Source: Dechloromonas hankyongensis
Lineage (GTDB): Bacteria; Pseudomonadota; Gammaproteobacteria; Burkholderiales; Rhodocyclaceae
Direction: 5' to 3'
Length of the DNA stretch: 64,000 nt
NCBI RefSeq assembly: GCF_022012295.1
Contig: NZ_JAKLTN010000001.1
Location: forward strand, 1,240,001-1,304,000
Part shown: piece by piece, positions 19,459 to 31,949 of the stretch
Numbering within the stretch: position 1 is the stretch's first letter
Layout: the number at the start of each line of letters is the position of its first letter
Translations under genes and position numbers: made by a program
Notes under the pieces: generated by a model
Database searches by the model: none
Seen by the model: only the letters and a program-made list of their open reading frames with translations
Told to the model about the DNA's origin: nothing

Positions 19459-19547
19459 GTGCTTGATCCTTATTCTCGGAATGAATGCCTCCCTGCCGGC
19501 AGCGAAGCGCTGCAGCATGTGCGGTCGGGCAGGGGAGCTTGCGCTCA

Positions 19548-19567
19548 GGCCGGCATCACGGCCGGCC
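19548..19567. other. Inverted repeat between ansB and porin
   Basis: GGCCGG and CCGGCC arms enclose 8 bases, 45 bp after the ansB stop. There is no T run. It could be a processing or weak termination site within an ansB-porin transcript. Confidence 0.3.
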
Positions 19568-19612
19568 CGGGCGATCTAGTGTTTGCTAGTGGGGTGAGGC
19601 AGGGGCGGGAAC

Positions 19613-20887
<1,275 letters not shown>

Positions 20888-20929
20888 TCACCAGATTGGT
20901 TGGGGCACGTTGAGCGTACCCCCCGAGGA

Positions 20930-21940
20930 TCAATCCGGCTTGTGCCAGGCCTCGTCGATAGCCAGCGCCGGGGTCTGGCGGGCGGAATAGGACAGCACGG
21001 TGCCCGATTCGAAATAGATGCGGGCGAGCAGTTCGGACAGCACGCCGGTGGTGATGAAGTGCACGCCGGCGATCAGGGTGCCGATGCCGACGATGAGCAG
21101 CGGGCGGCCGCCGATCGATTCGCCGAGGCCGAACTTGACCCAGCCCAGCCAGCCGAGGACCAGTCCGGAGAGGGCGGTCAGCGCCAGGCCGATGCTGCCG
21201 AAGAAATGGCCGGGGCGGGCGCGGAAGCGCATGAAGAAATAGACGGCGATCAGGTCGAGGATGACGCGGAAGGTGCGCGAAATGCCGTATTTCGACACGC
21301 CGGCCGTGCGCGGGTGATGCGTCGTCGCTTCCTCGGCGATGCGGCGCGGCGTGGTGACGGTGGCCATCCAGGCCGGGATGAAGCGGTGCATCTCGCCATA
21401 CAGGCGGACGCGCTTGATCACATCGCCGCGATAGGCCTTCAGGCTGCAGCCATAGTCGCGCAGCTTGACGCCGGTCATGCGGGCGATCAGGCGGTTGGCG
21501 ATCTTGGACGGGATTTTGCGCAGGAAGAGGCCGTCCTGGCGGTTCTGGCGCCAGCCGGCGACCAGGTCGAGATCCTCGTTGAGCAGGCGAGCGACCATGC
21601 GCGGGATGTCGATCGGATCGTTCTGCAGGTCGCCGTCCATGGTCACGATCACGTCGCCGCGCGCCGCATCGAGGCCGGCCTGCATGGCCGCCGTCTGCTT
21701 GAAATTGCGGGTTAGTTCGACGATGCGGACGTGCGGGCCGTATTCGCGGGCGCTCTGCAAGGCGCGCTCGACCGTCGCATCGCTGCTGCCGTCATCGACC
21801 AGGACCAGTTCCCACGGATGCTCGTAACCGACTAGCGCCTCATGCACCCGCTTGACCAGCGGCGCAATATTGTCTTCCTCGTTGTAGAACGGGACGACGA
21901 TGGACAGGCTGTGCGGAGGGATGGCAAGGGCGGCGGTCAT
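20930..21940 (-). CDS. Family 2 glycosyltransferase (DPM1/GtrB/ArnC-like)
   Basis: A 336-residue membrane glycosyltransferase. The GT-A domain begins LSIVVPFYNEEDNIAPLVKRV, with LVDDGSSD and the metal-binding region TMDGDLQNDP (DxD-like). RNRQDGLFLRKIPS and GCSLKAYRGDVI follow. Two C-terminal hydrophobic helices (about residues 240-262 and 275-297) anchor it. The family transfers sugars to polyprenyl phosphate at the inner membrane (e.g. undecaprenyl-phosphate-sugar synthesis). I start at MTAALAIPPH, where the family alignment begins; the frame is open upstream to 21994. No other envelope polysaccharide gene is adjacent, so the sugar is unknown. Confidence 0.85.
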   Translation of the reverse strand: MTAALAIPPHSLSIVVPFYNEEDNIAPLVKRVHEALVGYEHPWELVLVDDGSSDATVERALQSAREYGPHVRIVELTRNFKQTAAMQAGLDAARGDVIVTMDGDLQNDPIDIPRMVARLLNEDLDLVAGWRQNRQDGLFLRKIPSKIANRLIARMTGVKLRDYGCSLKAYRGDVIKRVRLYGEMHRFIPAWMATVTTPRRIAEEATTHHPRTAGVSKYGISRTFRVILDLIAVYFFMRFRARPGHFFGSIGLALTALSGLVLGWLGWVKFGLGESIGGRPLLIVGIGTLIAGVHFITTGVLSELLARIYFESGTVLSYSARQTPALAIDEAWHKPD

Positions 21941-22087
21941 GGGCGAATCCGGCTGGAAAGGGCGCATTTTAACCCGAACGGGATCGCCGGCCATGGTTTG
22001 CCGTCGTTCTGGCGTGTTCGGGGCACGTCGAACGGTAGTCCATAAGGTAGAATTTAGAGCTTACGAAACAGGCAAGGAATCAACAGC

Positions 22088-22660
22088 ATGCTGCTGATGA
22101 TCGACAACTACGATAGCTTCACCTACAACATCGTCCAGTACTTCGGCGAGCTGGGCCAGGATGTGAAGGTTTTCCGCAACGATGCAATCACGCTGGCCGA
22201 GATCGCCCGCTTGAAGCCCGAATACCTGGTGATTTCCCCCGGCCCCTGCGCCCCGGCCCAGGCCGGCGTTTCGCTGGCGGCCATCAAGGAATTCGCCGGC
22301 AAGATACCGTTGCTCGGCGTCTGCCTCGGCCATCAGGCCATCGGTGAAGCCTTCGGCGGCAAGATCGTGCATGCCAAGCAACTGATGCACGGCAAGGTGT
22401 CGCCGGTGCACCACAAGGATATCGGCGTCTTCCGCGGCCTGCCCAACCCGCTGACCTGCACCCGCTATCACTCGCTGGCCATCGAGCGCGAATCGCTGCC
22501 CGATTGCCTGGAAATCACCGCGTGGACCGATGACGACGAAATCATGGGCGTGCGCCACAAGACGCTGGCCGTCGAGGGGGTCCAGTTTCACCCCGAATCG
22601 ATCCTGACCGAGCGCGGCCATGATCTGCTCAAGAACTTCCTCGAGGAACACAAGCAATGA
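22088..22660 (+). CDS. trpG: Anthranilate synthase component II (glutamine amidotransferase)
   Basis: A 190-residue class I glutaminase that supplies ammonia to TrpE, and possibly to PabB in folate synthesis. It starts [19 protein letters not shown], the family N-terminus. The nucleophile is C79 in [17 protein letters not shown], and the His-Glu pair is in [11 protein letters not shown]. The stop overlaps the trpD start by 4 nt (ATGA), so trpG-trpD-trpC are translationally coupled. The upstream 93-bp gap shows a TAGAAT -10-like box at 22048 but no leader peptide. Confidence 0.96.
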   Translation: MLLMIDNYDSFTYNIVQYFGELGQDVKVFRNDAITLAEIARLKPEYLVISPGPCAPAQAGVSLAAIKEFAGKIPLLGVCLGHQAIGEAFGGKIVHAKQLMHGKVSPVHHKDIGVFRGLPNPLTCTRYHSLAIERESLPDCLEITAWTDDDEIMGVRHKTLAVEGVQFHPESILTERGHDLLKNFLEEHKQ

Positions 22661-23688
22661 CCCCGCAAGCCGCCCTGCAGCGCGTCATCGAACACCGCGA
22701 AATCTTCCATGACGAAATGGTTTCCCTGATGCGCCAGATCATGAGCGGCGAAGTCACGCCGGTCATGATCGCCGCCATCATCACTGGCCTGCGCGTCAAG
22801 AAGGAGACCATCGGCGAGATCGCTGCTGCCGCATCCGTGATGCGCGAGTTGGCGACGCCGGTCAAGGTGCCCTACGACAAGCATTTCGTCGATATCGTCG
22901 GCACTGGCGGCGATGCAGCGCACAGTTTCAACATTTCCTCGACCTCGGCCTTCGTCGTCGCTGCCGCCGGTGGCAAGGTGGCCAAGCACGGCGGGCGCAG
23001 CGTGTCGTCCAGTTCCGGCAGCGCCGACGTGCTGGAAGCGATCGGCGCCAACATCATGCTGTCGCCCGAGCAGGTTGCCGCCTGTATCGCCGAAACCGGC
23101 TTCGGCTTCATGTTTGCGCCGAACCACCATAGCGCGATGAAGCACGTCGCTCCGGTGCGCCGCGAAATGGGGGTGCGTACCCTGTTCAATATCCTCGGTC
23201 CGCTGACCAATCCGGCTGGCGCCCCCAATACCCTGATGGGCGTCTTCCATCCCGACTTGGTCGGCATCCTCGTGCGCGTCATGCAGCGCCTCGGCGCCGA
23301 ACGCGTGCTGGTGGTGCATGGCAAGGATTGTCTCGACGAAATTTCGCTGGGGGCCGCCACCATGGTCGGCGAATTGAAGGACGGCGAAATCCGCGAATAC
23401 GAGATTCACCCTGAAGATTACGGTGTGCAGATGCAGTCCTTGCGCAACCTGCGCGTCGGCAGCGCCGGCGAATCCCGCGAAATGCTGCTCGGCGTTCTCG
23501 CCAACAAGCCTGGGCCGGCGCGCGAGATCGTCTGCCTGAATGCCGGCGCCGCACTTTATGTCGCCAATGTCGCCGACAGCATCGGCGATGGCATCACCCG
23601 GGCTCGGGAAGCCATCGCCAGCGGCGCGGCACGCGCCAAGCTCGATCAGTTCGTGCAATGCACACAACGTCTGGGCACTAAGTCATGA
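22657..23688 (+). CDS. trpD: Anthranilate phosphoribosyltransferase
   Basis: A 343-residue enzyme transferring phosphoribosyl from PRPP to anthranilate. The PRPP-binding motif is [21 protein letters not shown] and the anthranilate-contacting segment is [39 protein letters not shown] and [11 protein letters not shown] are further family blocks. It overlaps trpG upstream and trpC downstream, each by 4 nt. Confidence 0.97.
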   Translation: MTPQAALQRVIEHREIFHDEMVSLMRQIMSGEVTPVMIAAIITGLRVKKETIGEIAAAASVMRELATPVKVPYDKHFVDIVGTGGDAAHSFNISSTSAFVVAAAGGKVAKHGGRSVSSSSGSADVLEAIGANIMLSPEQVAACIAETGFGFMFAPNHHSAMKHVAPVRREMGVRTLFNILGPLTNPAGAPNTLMGVFHPDLVGILVRVMQRLGAERVLVVHGKDCLDEISLGAATMVGELKDGEIREYEIHPEDYGVQMQSLRNLRVGSAGESREMLLGVLANKPGPAREIVCLNAGAALYVANVADSIGDGITRAREAIASGAARAKLDQFVQCTQRLGTKS

Positions 23689-24473
23689 GCGATATCCTCA
23701 ACAAGATCATCGCCACCAAACGCGAAGAAGTCGCCACTGCGCTCGCCGTCAAGCCGCTCGCCGTTGTCGAGGCCGAGGCGGCTGCGCAATCGGCCACCCG
23801 GGATTTTGTCGGTGCCATCCGCAACAAGATTGCCGCTGGCCGTCCGGCTGTCATAGCCGAAATCAAGAAGGCCAGTCCCTCGAAAGGAGTAATCCGTCCG
23901 GATTTCCGGCCGGCGGAAATCGCCCGCAGCTATGAACAGCATGGCGCGGCCTGTCTGTCCGTGCTGACCGATCGCCACTACTTCCAGGGCTGCCCGGAAT
24001 ATCTGCAGGCTGCCCGCGCCGCCTGTGCCTTGCCGGTGTTGCGCAAGGACTTCATGGTCGACGCCTATCAGGTCGCCGAAGCGCGGGCGATGGGGGCGGA
24101 CTGCATCCTGCTCATCGCCGCTGCCTTGAACCTGGCCGAAATGCAGGCCCTCGAAGCGCAGGCCATGGGCTACGGCATGGCCGTACTGGTCGAAGTGCAC
24201 AACGGTGAAGAGCTGGATGTCGCGCTGCAACTGAAGACACCGCTGCTCGGCATCAACAACCGCAACCTGCGCACCTTCGAGGTTACGCTCGATACAACGC
24301 TCGGCTTGCTATCGCGGATTCCCGACGATCGCATCGTCGTCACCGAAAGCGGCATCCTGAAGCCCGAAGATGTTGCCCTGATGCGTGCCAACCAGGTCGA
24401 AACTTTCCTGGTCGGCGAGGCTTTCATGCGTGCCCCGGAGCCGGGTGTCGAACTGGCTCGTCTATTCGTTTGA
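23685..24473 (+). CDS. trpC: Indole-3-glycerol phosphate synthase
   Basis: A 262-residue TIM-barrel enzyme that converts CdRP to indole-3-glycerol phosphate. The N-terminus [16 protein letters not shown], catalytic Lys in [16 protein letters not shown], and the phosphate site TESGI are all present. It is monofunctional (no TrpF domain). It is the last gene of trpGDC; trpF, trpB and trpA are not in the window. Confidence 0.97.
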   Translation: MSDILNKIIATKREEVATALAVKPLAVVEAEAAAQSATRDFVGAIRNKIAAGRPAVIAEIKKASPSKGVIRPDFRPAEIARSYEQHGAACLSVLTDRHYFQGCPEYLQAARAACALPVLRKDFMVDAYQVAEARAMGADCILLIAAALNLAEMQALEAQAMGYGMAVLVEVHNGEELDVALQLKTPLLGINNRNLRTFEVTLDTTLGLLSRIPDDRIVVTESGILKPEDVALMRANQVETFLVGEAFMRAPEPGVELARLFV

Positions 24474-24531
24474 GCGTGTTGCGCTAAAACAACAAAACCT
24501 GCCAAAAGCGTCGCAGCAACGCAAAGACCGA

Positions 24532-24560
24532 TTGCTTGGTCATATGGCCCTTGCGACAAT
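24532..24560 (+). promoter_or_regulatory. Candidate promoter of the major porin gene
   Basis: TTGCTT (24532-24537), 17 bp, then GACAAT (24555-24560). The predicted start near 24567 would place a 7-bp hairpin (CTTCTCG / CGAGAGG, 24569-24585) almost at the 5' end of the message. A second inverted repeat (TTGGT...ACCAA) follows in the leader. Confidence 0.4.
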
Positions 24561-24644
24561 CGTTGCAACTTCTCGATCCGAGAGGTAAAGCTTGGTCTGG
24601 CCTACAGGTCAAACCAAAAACTAACCACTAAGGAGATTTTTCTG

Positions 24645-25760
24645 ATGCAAAAGAAGATTATTGCCCTGGCCATCGCTGGCCTGGCTTCTACCGCTGCTTT
24701 CGCTCAATCCAACGTCACCATCTACGGTGTTGCTGACGTGGCCTACTTGCACGCTTCTGGTAGCGGCGCTAAGGGTGTTAACTCTATTGAATCCGGTGGC
24801 CTGGCTGGTTCCCGTATCGGTTTCAAGGGTGTCGAGGATCTGGGCAACGGCCTGAAGGCGCTGTTCACCCTGGAATACGCTCTGGCCATGGATGACAACG
24901 CTGCTCTCGGTTCTGCCGACGCTCCGTGGTCCAGCACCGTTGCTCGCCAGCAATTTGTTGGCCTGACCAGCAACTACGGCACCCTGGTTGGTGGTCGTCT
25001 GCAGACCGCCGGTTATGACTGGGCTTGCTCGGTCAACCCGCTGGCTGGCGGTGCTTTCGCCACCAACGACAAGCTGAACGGTCGCACTCTGCTGTCCTGC
25101 GGTTCCACCGGCCGCGCTAACAACGCTGTTGCTTACATCTCGCCGACCTTCGCCGGCGTGACCGTTGCCCTGAATACCGCTCGCCTGACCGAATCCCGTA
25201 ATAACACCGCTACCAATCCGAACGGTCGTGATAGCAATGCTTATCTGGGCAGCGTCAATTACAAGGTCGCTGGCCTGAATGCAACCGCCATCTATACCCG
25301 TGTTAACGCTAACGCATCCGTTGCCGAAGACGACGTTCGCGAATGGGGCCTGGGCGGTTCTTATGACTTCCAAGTCGCCAAGCTGTTCGCTTCCTATCAA
25401 AACCAGAAGGCCGAAGCTGCTGCAACTGGCAAGTCTGACAAGACCTGGCAAGTTGGCGTTTCTGTTCCGACCACCGCTACCGGCGCTGTCCATGCTACTT
25501 ACGCTCGCCTGAAGTATGCTAGCACCACTGCTGACGATAACCAGTCTTCGTTCTCGCTGGCTTACACCCATGGTCTGTCCAAGCGCACCAAGCTGTACGC
25601 TGGTTACAACCGCGTCAGCAACGGCGATACTGGTTCGCGTAGCGTTACCAATAATGCTGTTGCTCCGGCCGCTCCGACCTATGCCGATGGTAACTTCGTT
25701 ATCCCGTCCTCTGGTGGTCACGCTTCCATTTGGGGTGTTGGTATCAACCACGCTTTCTAA
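24645..25760 (+). CDS. Major outer-membrane porin (Gram-negative OmpC type)
   Basis: A 371-residue trimeric-porin-type beta barrel with a signal peptide cleaved after AFA (residue 20). The mature start QSNVTIYGVADVAYLHASG and the constriction-loop region match betaproteobacterial porins. The C-terminus GVGINHAF ends in Phe. Codon choice differs from the neighbours: GCT, GGT, GTT and CGT dominate over the G/C-ending codons used elsewhere, a sign of very high expression. It is monocistronic, with its own promoter, a structured leader and a strong terminator. Distinguish it from the porins at 18280 and 42385. Confidence 0.93.
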   Translation: MQKKIIALAIAGLASTAAFAQSNVTIYGVADVAYLHASGSGAKGVNSIESGGLAGSRIGFKGVEDLGNGLKALFTLEYALAMDDNAALGSADAPWSSTVARQQFVGLTSNYGTLVGGRLQTAGYDWACSVNPLAGGAFATNDKLNGRTLLSCGSTGRANNAVAYISPTFAGVTVALNTARLTESRNNTATNPNGRDSNAYLGSVNYKVAGLNATAIYTRVNANASVAEDDVREWGLGGSYDFQVAKLFASYQNQKAEAAATGKSDKTWQVGVSVPTTATGAVHATYARLKYASTTADDNQSSFSLAYTHGLSKRTKLYAGYNRVSNGDTGSRSVTNNAVAPAAPTYADGNFVIPSSGGHASIWGVGINHAF

Positions 25761-25786
25761 TCTGGTTTAACCAGTTTGGAAATGAA

Positions 25787-25810
25787 ACGGGAGCTTCGGC
25801 TCCCGTTTTT
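25787..25810 (+). terminator. Terminator of the major porin gene
   Basis: ACGGGAGC, tetraloop TTCG, GCTCCCGT, then a T run. It is an unusually stable UUCG-capped hairpin 26 nt after the stop. Confidence 0.93.
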
Positions 25811-25869
25811 GTTTGTATGTTGTGATTTACTCACCGGGTTGTATAGAAGCCATGCTAGAAGTGTGGTTG

Positions 25870-25883
25870 TTGACATAGGTCAA
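25870..25883 (+). promoter_or_regulatory. FNR/CRP-type site upstream of ompW
   Basis: TTGAC-ATAG-GTCAA is a perfect 5+5 inverted repeat differing from the FNR consensus TTGAT-N4-ATCAA by one symmetric base per half. A TAGCAT -10 box lies at 25905-25910. That puts the site centre near -41.5, the class II activator position. E. coli ompW is known to respond to FNR, which supports oxygen control here. Confidence 0.6.
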
Positions 25884-25939
25884 AATAACTAGTTACTACG
25901 GATGTAGCATCCCCTTTTCTAACAAAAAGGGAGTGGTGT

Positions 25940-26557
25940 ATGTCTAAGAAGATTCTGGTTGCTGCACTGGTTGCTACCGGCGTTCTGTCGGCGCCTGTCG
26001 TCAAGGCTGACGAAGGCTCGTTCATGGTCCGGGCGCGTGCCGTCTATATCGACTTCAAGAACGGCCAGAAGGATGGTCTGGATCGGACGGTGGGGGCCAA
26101 GGTTGAGGCTGACAACCTGTGGATTCCGGAAATCGATCTGTCGTATTTCTTTACCAAGAATCTGGCGGCTGAACTGGTTCTGACCTATCCGCAGGAAGTT
26201 GATATCAAGATCGCCGGCGTCAAGCAAGGCACCATCAAGGCGCTGCCGCCCTCCCTGTTGCTGCAGTACCACTTTACCGAACTGGGTGCCTTCAAGCCCT
26301 ACGTTGGTGCCGGGGTGAACTACACCTTCTTCTACAACACCAACAATATCCTGGGCGGCGTCGCGTCCGTCGAGCGCAGCAGCTGGGGCCTGGCTGGTCA
26401 AGTCGGCTTCGACTACATGTTCACCAAGAACATCGGCCTGAACGTCGACGTCAAGTACATCAAGATGGATACCGACGTGTATGCCGGTGGCTCCAAGCTC
26501 GGTAACCTGAACCTGAGCCCGGTTACGGCAGGCGTCGGTGTGACCTACCGCTTCTGA
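25940..26557 (+). CDS. ompW: OmpW-family outer-membrane protein
   Basis: A 205-residue, 8-stranded barrel protein. Signal peptide residues 1-23 (VKA|DEG). The family stretches ELVLTYPQEVDIKIAG, LPPSLLLQYHF, FKPYVGAGVNYTFFY and SWGLAGQVGFDYMF are clear, and it ends GVGVTYRF with terminal Phe. OmpW proteins carry small hydrophobic compounds across the outer membrane. A good ribosome site (AAGGGAG) precedes the start. An FNR-like operator suggests induction when oxygen is low. Confidence 0.92.
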   Translation: MSKKILVAALVATGVLSAPVVKADEGSFMVRARAVYIDFKNGQKDGLDRTVGAKVEADNLWIPEIDLSYFFTKNLAAELVLTYPQEVDIKIAGVKQGTIKALPPSLLLQYHFTELGAFKPYVGAGVNYTFFYNTNNILGGVASVERSSWGLAGQVGFDYMFTKNIGLNVDVKYIKMDTDVYAGGSKLGNLNLSPVTAGVGVTYRF

Positions 26558-26581
26558 TCGATTCCCTTTCGACAGGAATCT

Positions 26582-26604
26582 ACGGGCGCTTCGGCGCCCG
26601 TTTT
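26582..26604 (+). terminator. Terminator of ompW
   Basis: ACGGGCGC, TTCG, GCGCCCGT, then TTTT. Confidence 0.9.
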
Positions 26605-26619
26605 GTTGCGTAGCCCATG

Positions 26620-26649
26620 AAAAGCCCCGGAATTCCGGGGCTTTATTTT
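26620..26649 (-). terminator. Terminator of the obgE-proB unit (bidirectional)
   Basis: AAAGCCCCGG-AATT-CCGGGGCTTT is a perfect palindrome with A/T runs on both sides, 5 nt beyond the proB stop. It can act from either strand and backs up the ompW terminator. Confidence 0.85.
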
Positions 26650-26654
26650 GGGTG

Positions 26655-28953
<2,299 letters not shown>

Positions 28954-28977
28954 TTCTTCGATTTCCGCCGGGCCGAT

Positions 28978-29241
28978 TTATTCGGCGGCCGGAACGATCG
29001 AGACCGTGCGGCGCTTCTTTTCGCCCTTGATGGTGAACTGGATCACGCCGTCCTTCAGTGCGAACAGGGTGTGATCCTTGCCGCAGCCGACGTTTTCGCC
29101 CGGGTGGAACTCAGTGCCGCGCTGGCGAACGATGATGTTGCCAGCCAGGACGAATTGACCGCCGTAGCGCTTGACGCCCAGTCGTTGAGCTTGTGAGTCG
29201 CGGCCGTTACGTGAACTACCGCCTGCCTTTTTGTGTGCCAT
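28978..29241 (-). CDS. rpmA: 50S ribosomal protein L27
   Basis: An 87-residue ribosomal protein near the peptidyl-transferase centre. It begins [22 protein letters not shown], the invariant N-terminal tail, and contains [13 protein letters not shown]. There is no N-terminal cleavable extension of the Firmicutes type. It follows rplU by 21 bp in the usual operon. Confidence 0.98.
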   Translation of the reverse strand: MAHKKAGGSSRNGRDSQAQRLGVKRYGGQFVLAGNIIVRQRGTEFHPGENVGCGKDHTLFALKDGVIQFTIKGEKKRRTVSIVPAAE

Positions 29242-29262
29242 GTTTTAGCTCCTTGTCTGAAC

Positions 29263-29574
29263 TTAGGCAGCGATCGTGTCGATGCGCAGTTCGGTGTAGT
29301 TCTGACGATGGCCTTGACGCTTCTGGTAGTGCTTACGACGACGCATCTTGAAGATCTTGACCTTGTCGTGGCGGCCGTGGGAAACCACGGTGCACTTGAC
29401 GGTGGCGCCAGCAAGGAAGGGGGCGCCGATCTTCACGGACTCGCCTTCGCCTACCATGAGGATCTGGTCGAGAGTGACTTCTGCGCCAACGTCTGCCGGT
29501 ATCTGTTCTACTTTAAGTTTTTGACCAGCGGAAACGCGATACTGCTTGCCGCCGGTTTTTATGACCGCATACAT
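29263..29574 (-). CDS. rplU: 50S ribosomal protein L21
   Basis: A 103-residue 23S rRNA-binding protein. [23 protein letters not shown] and the C-terminal [20 protein letters not shown] are diagnostic. It is first in rplU-rpmA and has a near-consensus promoter upstream. Confidence 0.98.
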   Translation of the reverse strand: MYAVIKTGGKQYRVSAGQKLKVEQIPADVGAEVTLDQILMVGEGESVKIGAPFLAGATVKCTVVSHGRHDKVKIFKMRRRKHYQKRQGHRQNYTELRIDTIAA

Positions 29575-29621
29575 GGGTTGGACTCCGAAATTAATACAAA
29601 GGGTGCTACAAAGAACCGCGC

Positions 29622-29649
29622 ATTATACGGAGAAATACTGATAAGTCAA
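29622..29649 (-). promoter_or_regulatory. Promoter of rplU-rpmA
   Basis: On the reverse strand TTGACT, 16 bp, TATAAT, followed by GCGCGG, a GC-rich discriminator typical of stringently controlled ribosomal promoters. The predicted start is near 29615. Confidence 0.75.
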
Positions 29650-29702
29650 AGGCTTTTCAATGGCTTATGGTAGACTTCCCGCCTTTCGCAAAGGAGCTTC
29701 TC

Positions 29703-30047
29703 ATGGCTGAAATCACCACGGCCTCCGGCCTGATCTACGAAGATACCGTCGAAGGCAACGGCGCTGAGGCCAAGGCCGGTCATTTCGTGACGGTGCACTA
29801 CACCGGCTGGCTAACCAACGGCAGCAAGTTCGATTCGAGCAAAGATCGCAACGATCCCTTCCAGTTCCCGCTCGGCCAGCGCCATGTGATCGCCGGCTGG
29901 GACGAAGGCGTGCAGGGCATGAAGGTTGGCGGTACGCGCAAGCTGACCATTCCGCCGCAACTCGGTTACGGCGCGCGCGGCGCGGGCGGCGTCATTCCGC
30001 CGAACGCCACGCTGGTTTTCGAGGTCGAACTGCTCGATCTGCAATGA
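29703..30047 (+). CDS. FKBP-type peptidyl-prolyl isomerase
   Basis: A 114-residue single-domain FKBP that speeds prolyl isomerisation. [64 protein letters not shown] include the active-site aromatic and hydrophobic residues of the family. There is no signal peptide, so it is cytoplasmic. I start at the ATG at 29703, 6 nt after AAAGGAG; the frame is open to 29667. Its stop overlaps the next start (ATGA), coupling it to the pseudouridine synthase. Confidence 0.93.
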   Translation: MAEITTASGLIYEDTVEGNGAEAKAGHFVTVHYTGWLTNGSKFDSSKDRNDPFQFPLGQRHVIAGWDEGVQGMKVGGTRKLTIPPQLGYGARGAGGVIPPNATLVFEVELLDLQ

Positions 30048-31348
30048 GCGTTGCCGACGATCCCTGGGCGAAGTGGCGCAAGCCTGATGCCCCGGCTGAG
30101 GCTCCTGCGGCAGCGAAGCCTGCTGCCGAGCCGCAGCCTGCTGCTACGGAAAAGCCGGTAAACTGTCCGGCTCCCGTTGATGCCGATGTGCCGGTTAAGG
30201 CTGACGGTACCCTTCGCATCAACAAGGCTGCAATTGACCGCGAAGCCGGCGACAAGCCTGCACGCAAGCCGTTGCGCGGCGGTCCGCCGCGTGTTCGCCA
30301 GACCTTGCAGGAAAAACAGGAAGCCGAGGCGAAAGCCAAGGCTGTTCGCGCGCCGCGCAGCGAAAAAGCGCGTGACGATGCGCGCTCGAAGCCTCCGGGC
30401 AAGCCGCATCGCGGCGCCCGTACGGCGTCGAGGGATGGGGCTAAAGCATCCGGGCGTTCACCTGAGCGCACGAACGAAAATCCCTGGGGCAAGGCGGCGG
30501 AGCGCAAACCCGCTGCAGCCCGGCCGATGTCACGTCCGGCGGCTGAAGACCCGTGGAAGTCGCATCGGGCCGCAGCGGTCGATGCGCCTAAAGTGGCTGA
30601 GCAGCCCAAGGGGCCGCCGCCGGCAGGCGTTCGTCTGTCCAAGGTGATGTCCGAGCGCGGCCTGTGTTCGCGCCGCGAGGCCGACCTGTGGATCGAGCGC
30701 GGTTGGGTCTTCGTCAATGGCGAGCCGGTCAGCGAGCTGGGTTCGCGCATCGATCCGTCGGCCGAGATTTCGATTTCGAAGGAAGCGCAGAAGGATCAGG
30801 CCAAGCAGGTCACCATCCTGCTCCACAAGCCGGTCGGCTATGTCTCCGGACAACCGGAACCGGGCTGCATCCCGGCGGTGACCTTGATTACGCCGGAGGC
30901 CCAGGTCGTGCAGTCGGGCGATCCGGAATTCAAACCGTGGATGTTGCGCGGACTGGCGCCGGCTGGACGACTCGATATCGATTCGACCGGCCTGCTGGTG
31001 CTGACCAGCGATGGCCGGGTGGCGAAAAGGCTGATTGGCGAGGATAGCGAGGCCGAGAAGGAATACCTGGTTCGCGTTTCCGGCGAGATGATCGAGGGCG
31101 GGCTCGACCTGCTGCGCCACGGCCTGGAACTCGACGGCAAGCCGTTGAAACAGGCCTGGGTCAAGCAATTGAACGAGGATCAGCTGCACTTCATCCTGAA
31201 GGAAGGCAAGAAGCGCCAGATCCGCCGCATGTGCGAGCTGGTCGGTCTCAAGGTGATAGGCCTGAAACGGGTGCGCATCGGACGCATCCGTCTGGGCGAC
31301 CTGCCGCTGGGGCAGTGGCGCTTCCTGCGCGCTGACGAGGCTTTTTGA
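30044..31348 (+). CDS. rRNA pseudouridine synthase (RsuA/RluF family) with long N-terminal tail
   Basis: A 434-residue protein. Residues 1-195 are a low-complexity, Lys/Arg/Ala/Pro-rich tail with no recognisable fold. An S4 RNA-binding domain follows ([19 protein letters not shown], from about 196). The catalytic domain has [17 protein letters not shown] with nucleophile D311 and ends [35 protein letters not shown] in short pieces matching RluF. It probably converts a uridine in 23S rRNA to pseudouridine. Standard family members are about 230-300 residues, so the tail accounts for the extra length and may bind rRNA. It is coupled to the FKBP gene. Confidence 0.88.
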   Translation: MSVADDPWAKWRKPDAPAEAPAAAKPAAEPQPAATEKPVNCPAPVDADVPVKADGTLRINKAAIDREAGDKPARKPLRGGPPRVRQTLQEKQEAEAKAKAVRAPRSEKARDDARSKPPGKPHRGARTASRDGAKASGRSPERTNENPWGKAAERKPAAARPMSRPAAEDPWKSHRAAAVDAPKVAEQPKGPPPAGVRLSKVMSERGLCSRREADLWIERGWVFVNGEPVSELGSRIDPSAEISISKEAQKDQAKQVTILLHKPVGYVSGQPEPGCIPAVTLITPEAQVVQSGDPEFKPWMLRGLAPAGRLDIDSTGLLVLTSDGRVAKRLIGEDSEAEKEYLVRVSGEMIEGGLDLLRHGLELDGKPLKQAWVKQLNEDQLHFILKEGKKRQIRRMCELVGLKVIGLKRVRIGRIRLGDLPLGQWRFLRADEAF

Positions 31349-31389
31349 CACTGGCCGGGGTTTCCGGCGGTGTTCAGAAAACAAAAAAA

Positions 31390-31412
31390 CGCCGGCTTGA
31401 AGCCGGCGTTTT
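31390..31412. terminator. Bidirectional terminator
   Basis: CGCCGGCT, TGA, AGCCGGCG flanked by A7 on the left and TTTT on the right. It serves the pseudouridine synthase on the plus strand and the convergent hydratase gene on the minus strand. Confidence 0.9.
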
Positions 31413-31439
31413 GCATTGAGTGCTTGCCTAGCGAGCGAA

Positions 31440-31877
31440 TCAAACCGTGCCGGTGGGCTTGGCGGCGCGGACCGGCGGCATCATCAGGCATTCGCCGTCG
31501 ATGACCGTCTTGCCGCCAACGGTGCACACCGTGTCGAGGATCACGCGGTTCTTTTCGAGACTGACTTCGCGTACGGTAACGGTGGCGGTGACGGTGTCGC
31601 CCGGCTTGACCGGGGCCTTGAATTTCAGCGTCTGCGACAGATAGATGGTGCCGGGGCCGGGCAGCTTGTTGGCCAGGGTGGCGGAGATGAAGCCAGCCGA
31701 CAGCATGCCGTGGGCAATGCGGGTGCCGAACATCGTGCCCTTGCAGTATTCCTCGTCGAGGTGGGCTGGGTTGACGTCGGTCGAGATGCCGGCGAACAGG
31801 ATGATGTCGGCTTCGGTGACAGTCTTGGAGGTGCTGGCGGACATGCCGGGATGCAGCTGATCGATGTGATAGGTCAT
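31440..31877 (-). CDS. MaoC-like (R)-specific enoyl-CoA hydratase (PhaJ type)
   Basis: A 145-residue hot-dog-fold hydratase. The hydratase-2 motif with catalytic Asp and His is seen in AGISTDVNPAHLDEEYCKGT and is followed by IAHGMLSAGFISATLANKLPG. PhaJ enzymes convert trans-2-enoyl-CoA to (R)-3-hydroxyacyl-CoA, feeding polyhydroxyalkanoate synthesis from fatty acids. The two phasin genes near the right end show that the organism makes PHA granules. It is monocistronic between a bidirectional terminator and the ABC permease gene. Confidence 0.88.
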   Translation of the reverse strand: MTYHIDQLHPGMSASTSKTVTEADIILFAGISTDVNPAHLDEEYCKGTMFGTRIAHGMLSAGFISATLANKLPGPGTIYLSQTLKFKAPVKPGDTVTATVTVREVSLEKNRVILDTVCTVGGKTVIDGECLMMPPVRAAKPTGTV

Positions 31878-31949
31878 GCTGGACTCCTTGCTCTTATCAG
31901 TTGGGAAAAATGCACTCTACCATACCGATGCGTATGGATGAATAGCCTA

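Noticed and set aside
19459-19612. Search for a sigma-54 promoter or TCGG-N4-CCGA site directly before the porin at 18280-19458
   Set aside because: Several GC/CC pairs exist but none has the 12-bp spacing, and no TCGG repeat was found. Read-through from ansB is the simpler idea.
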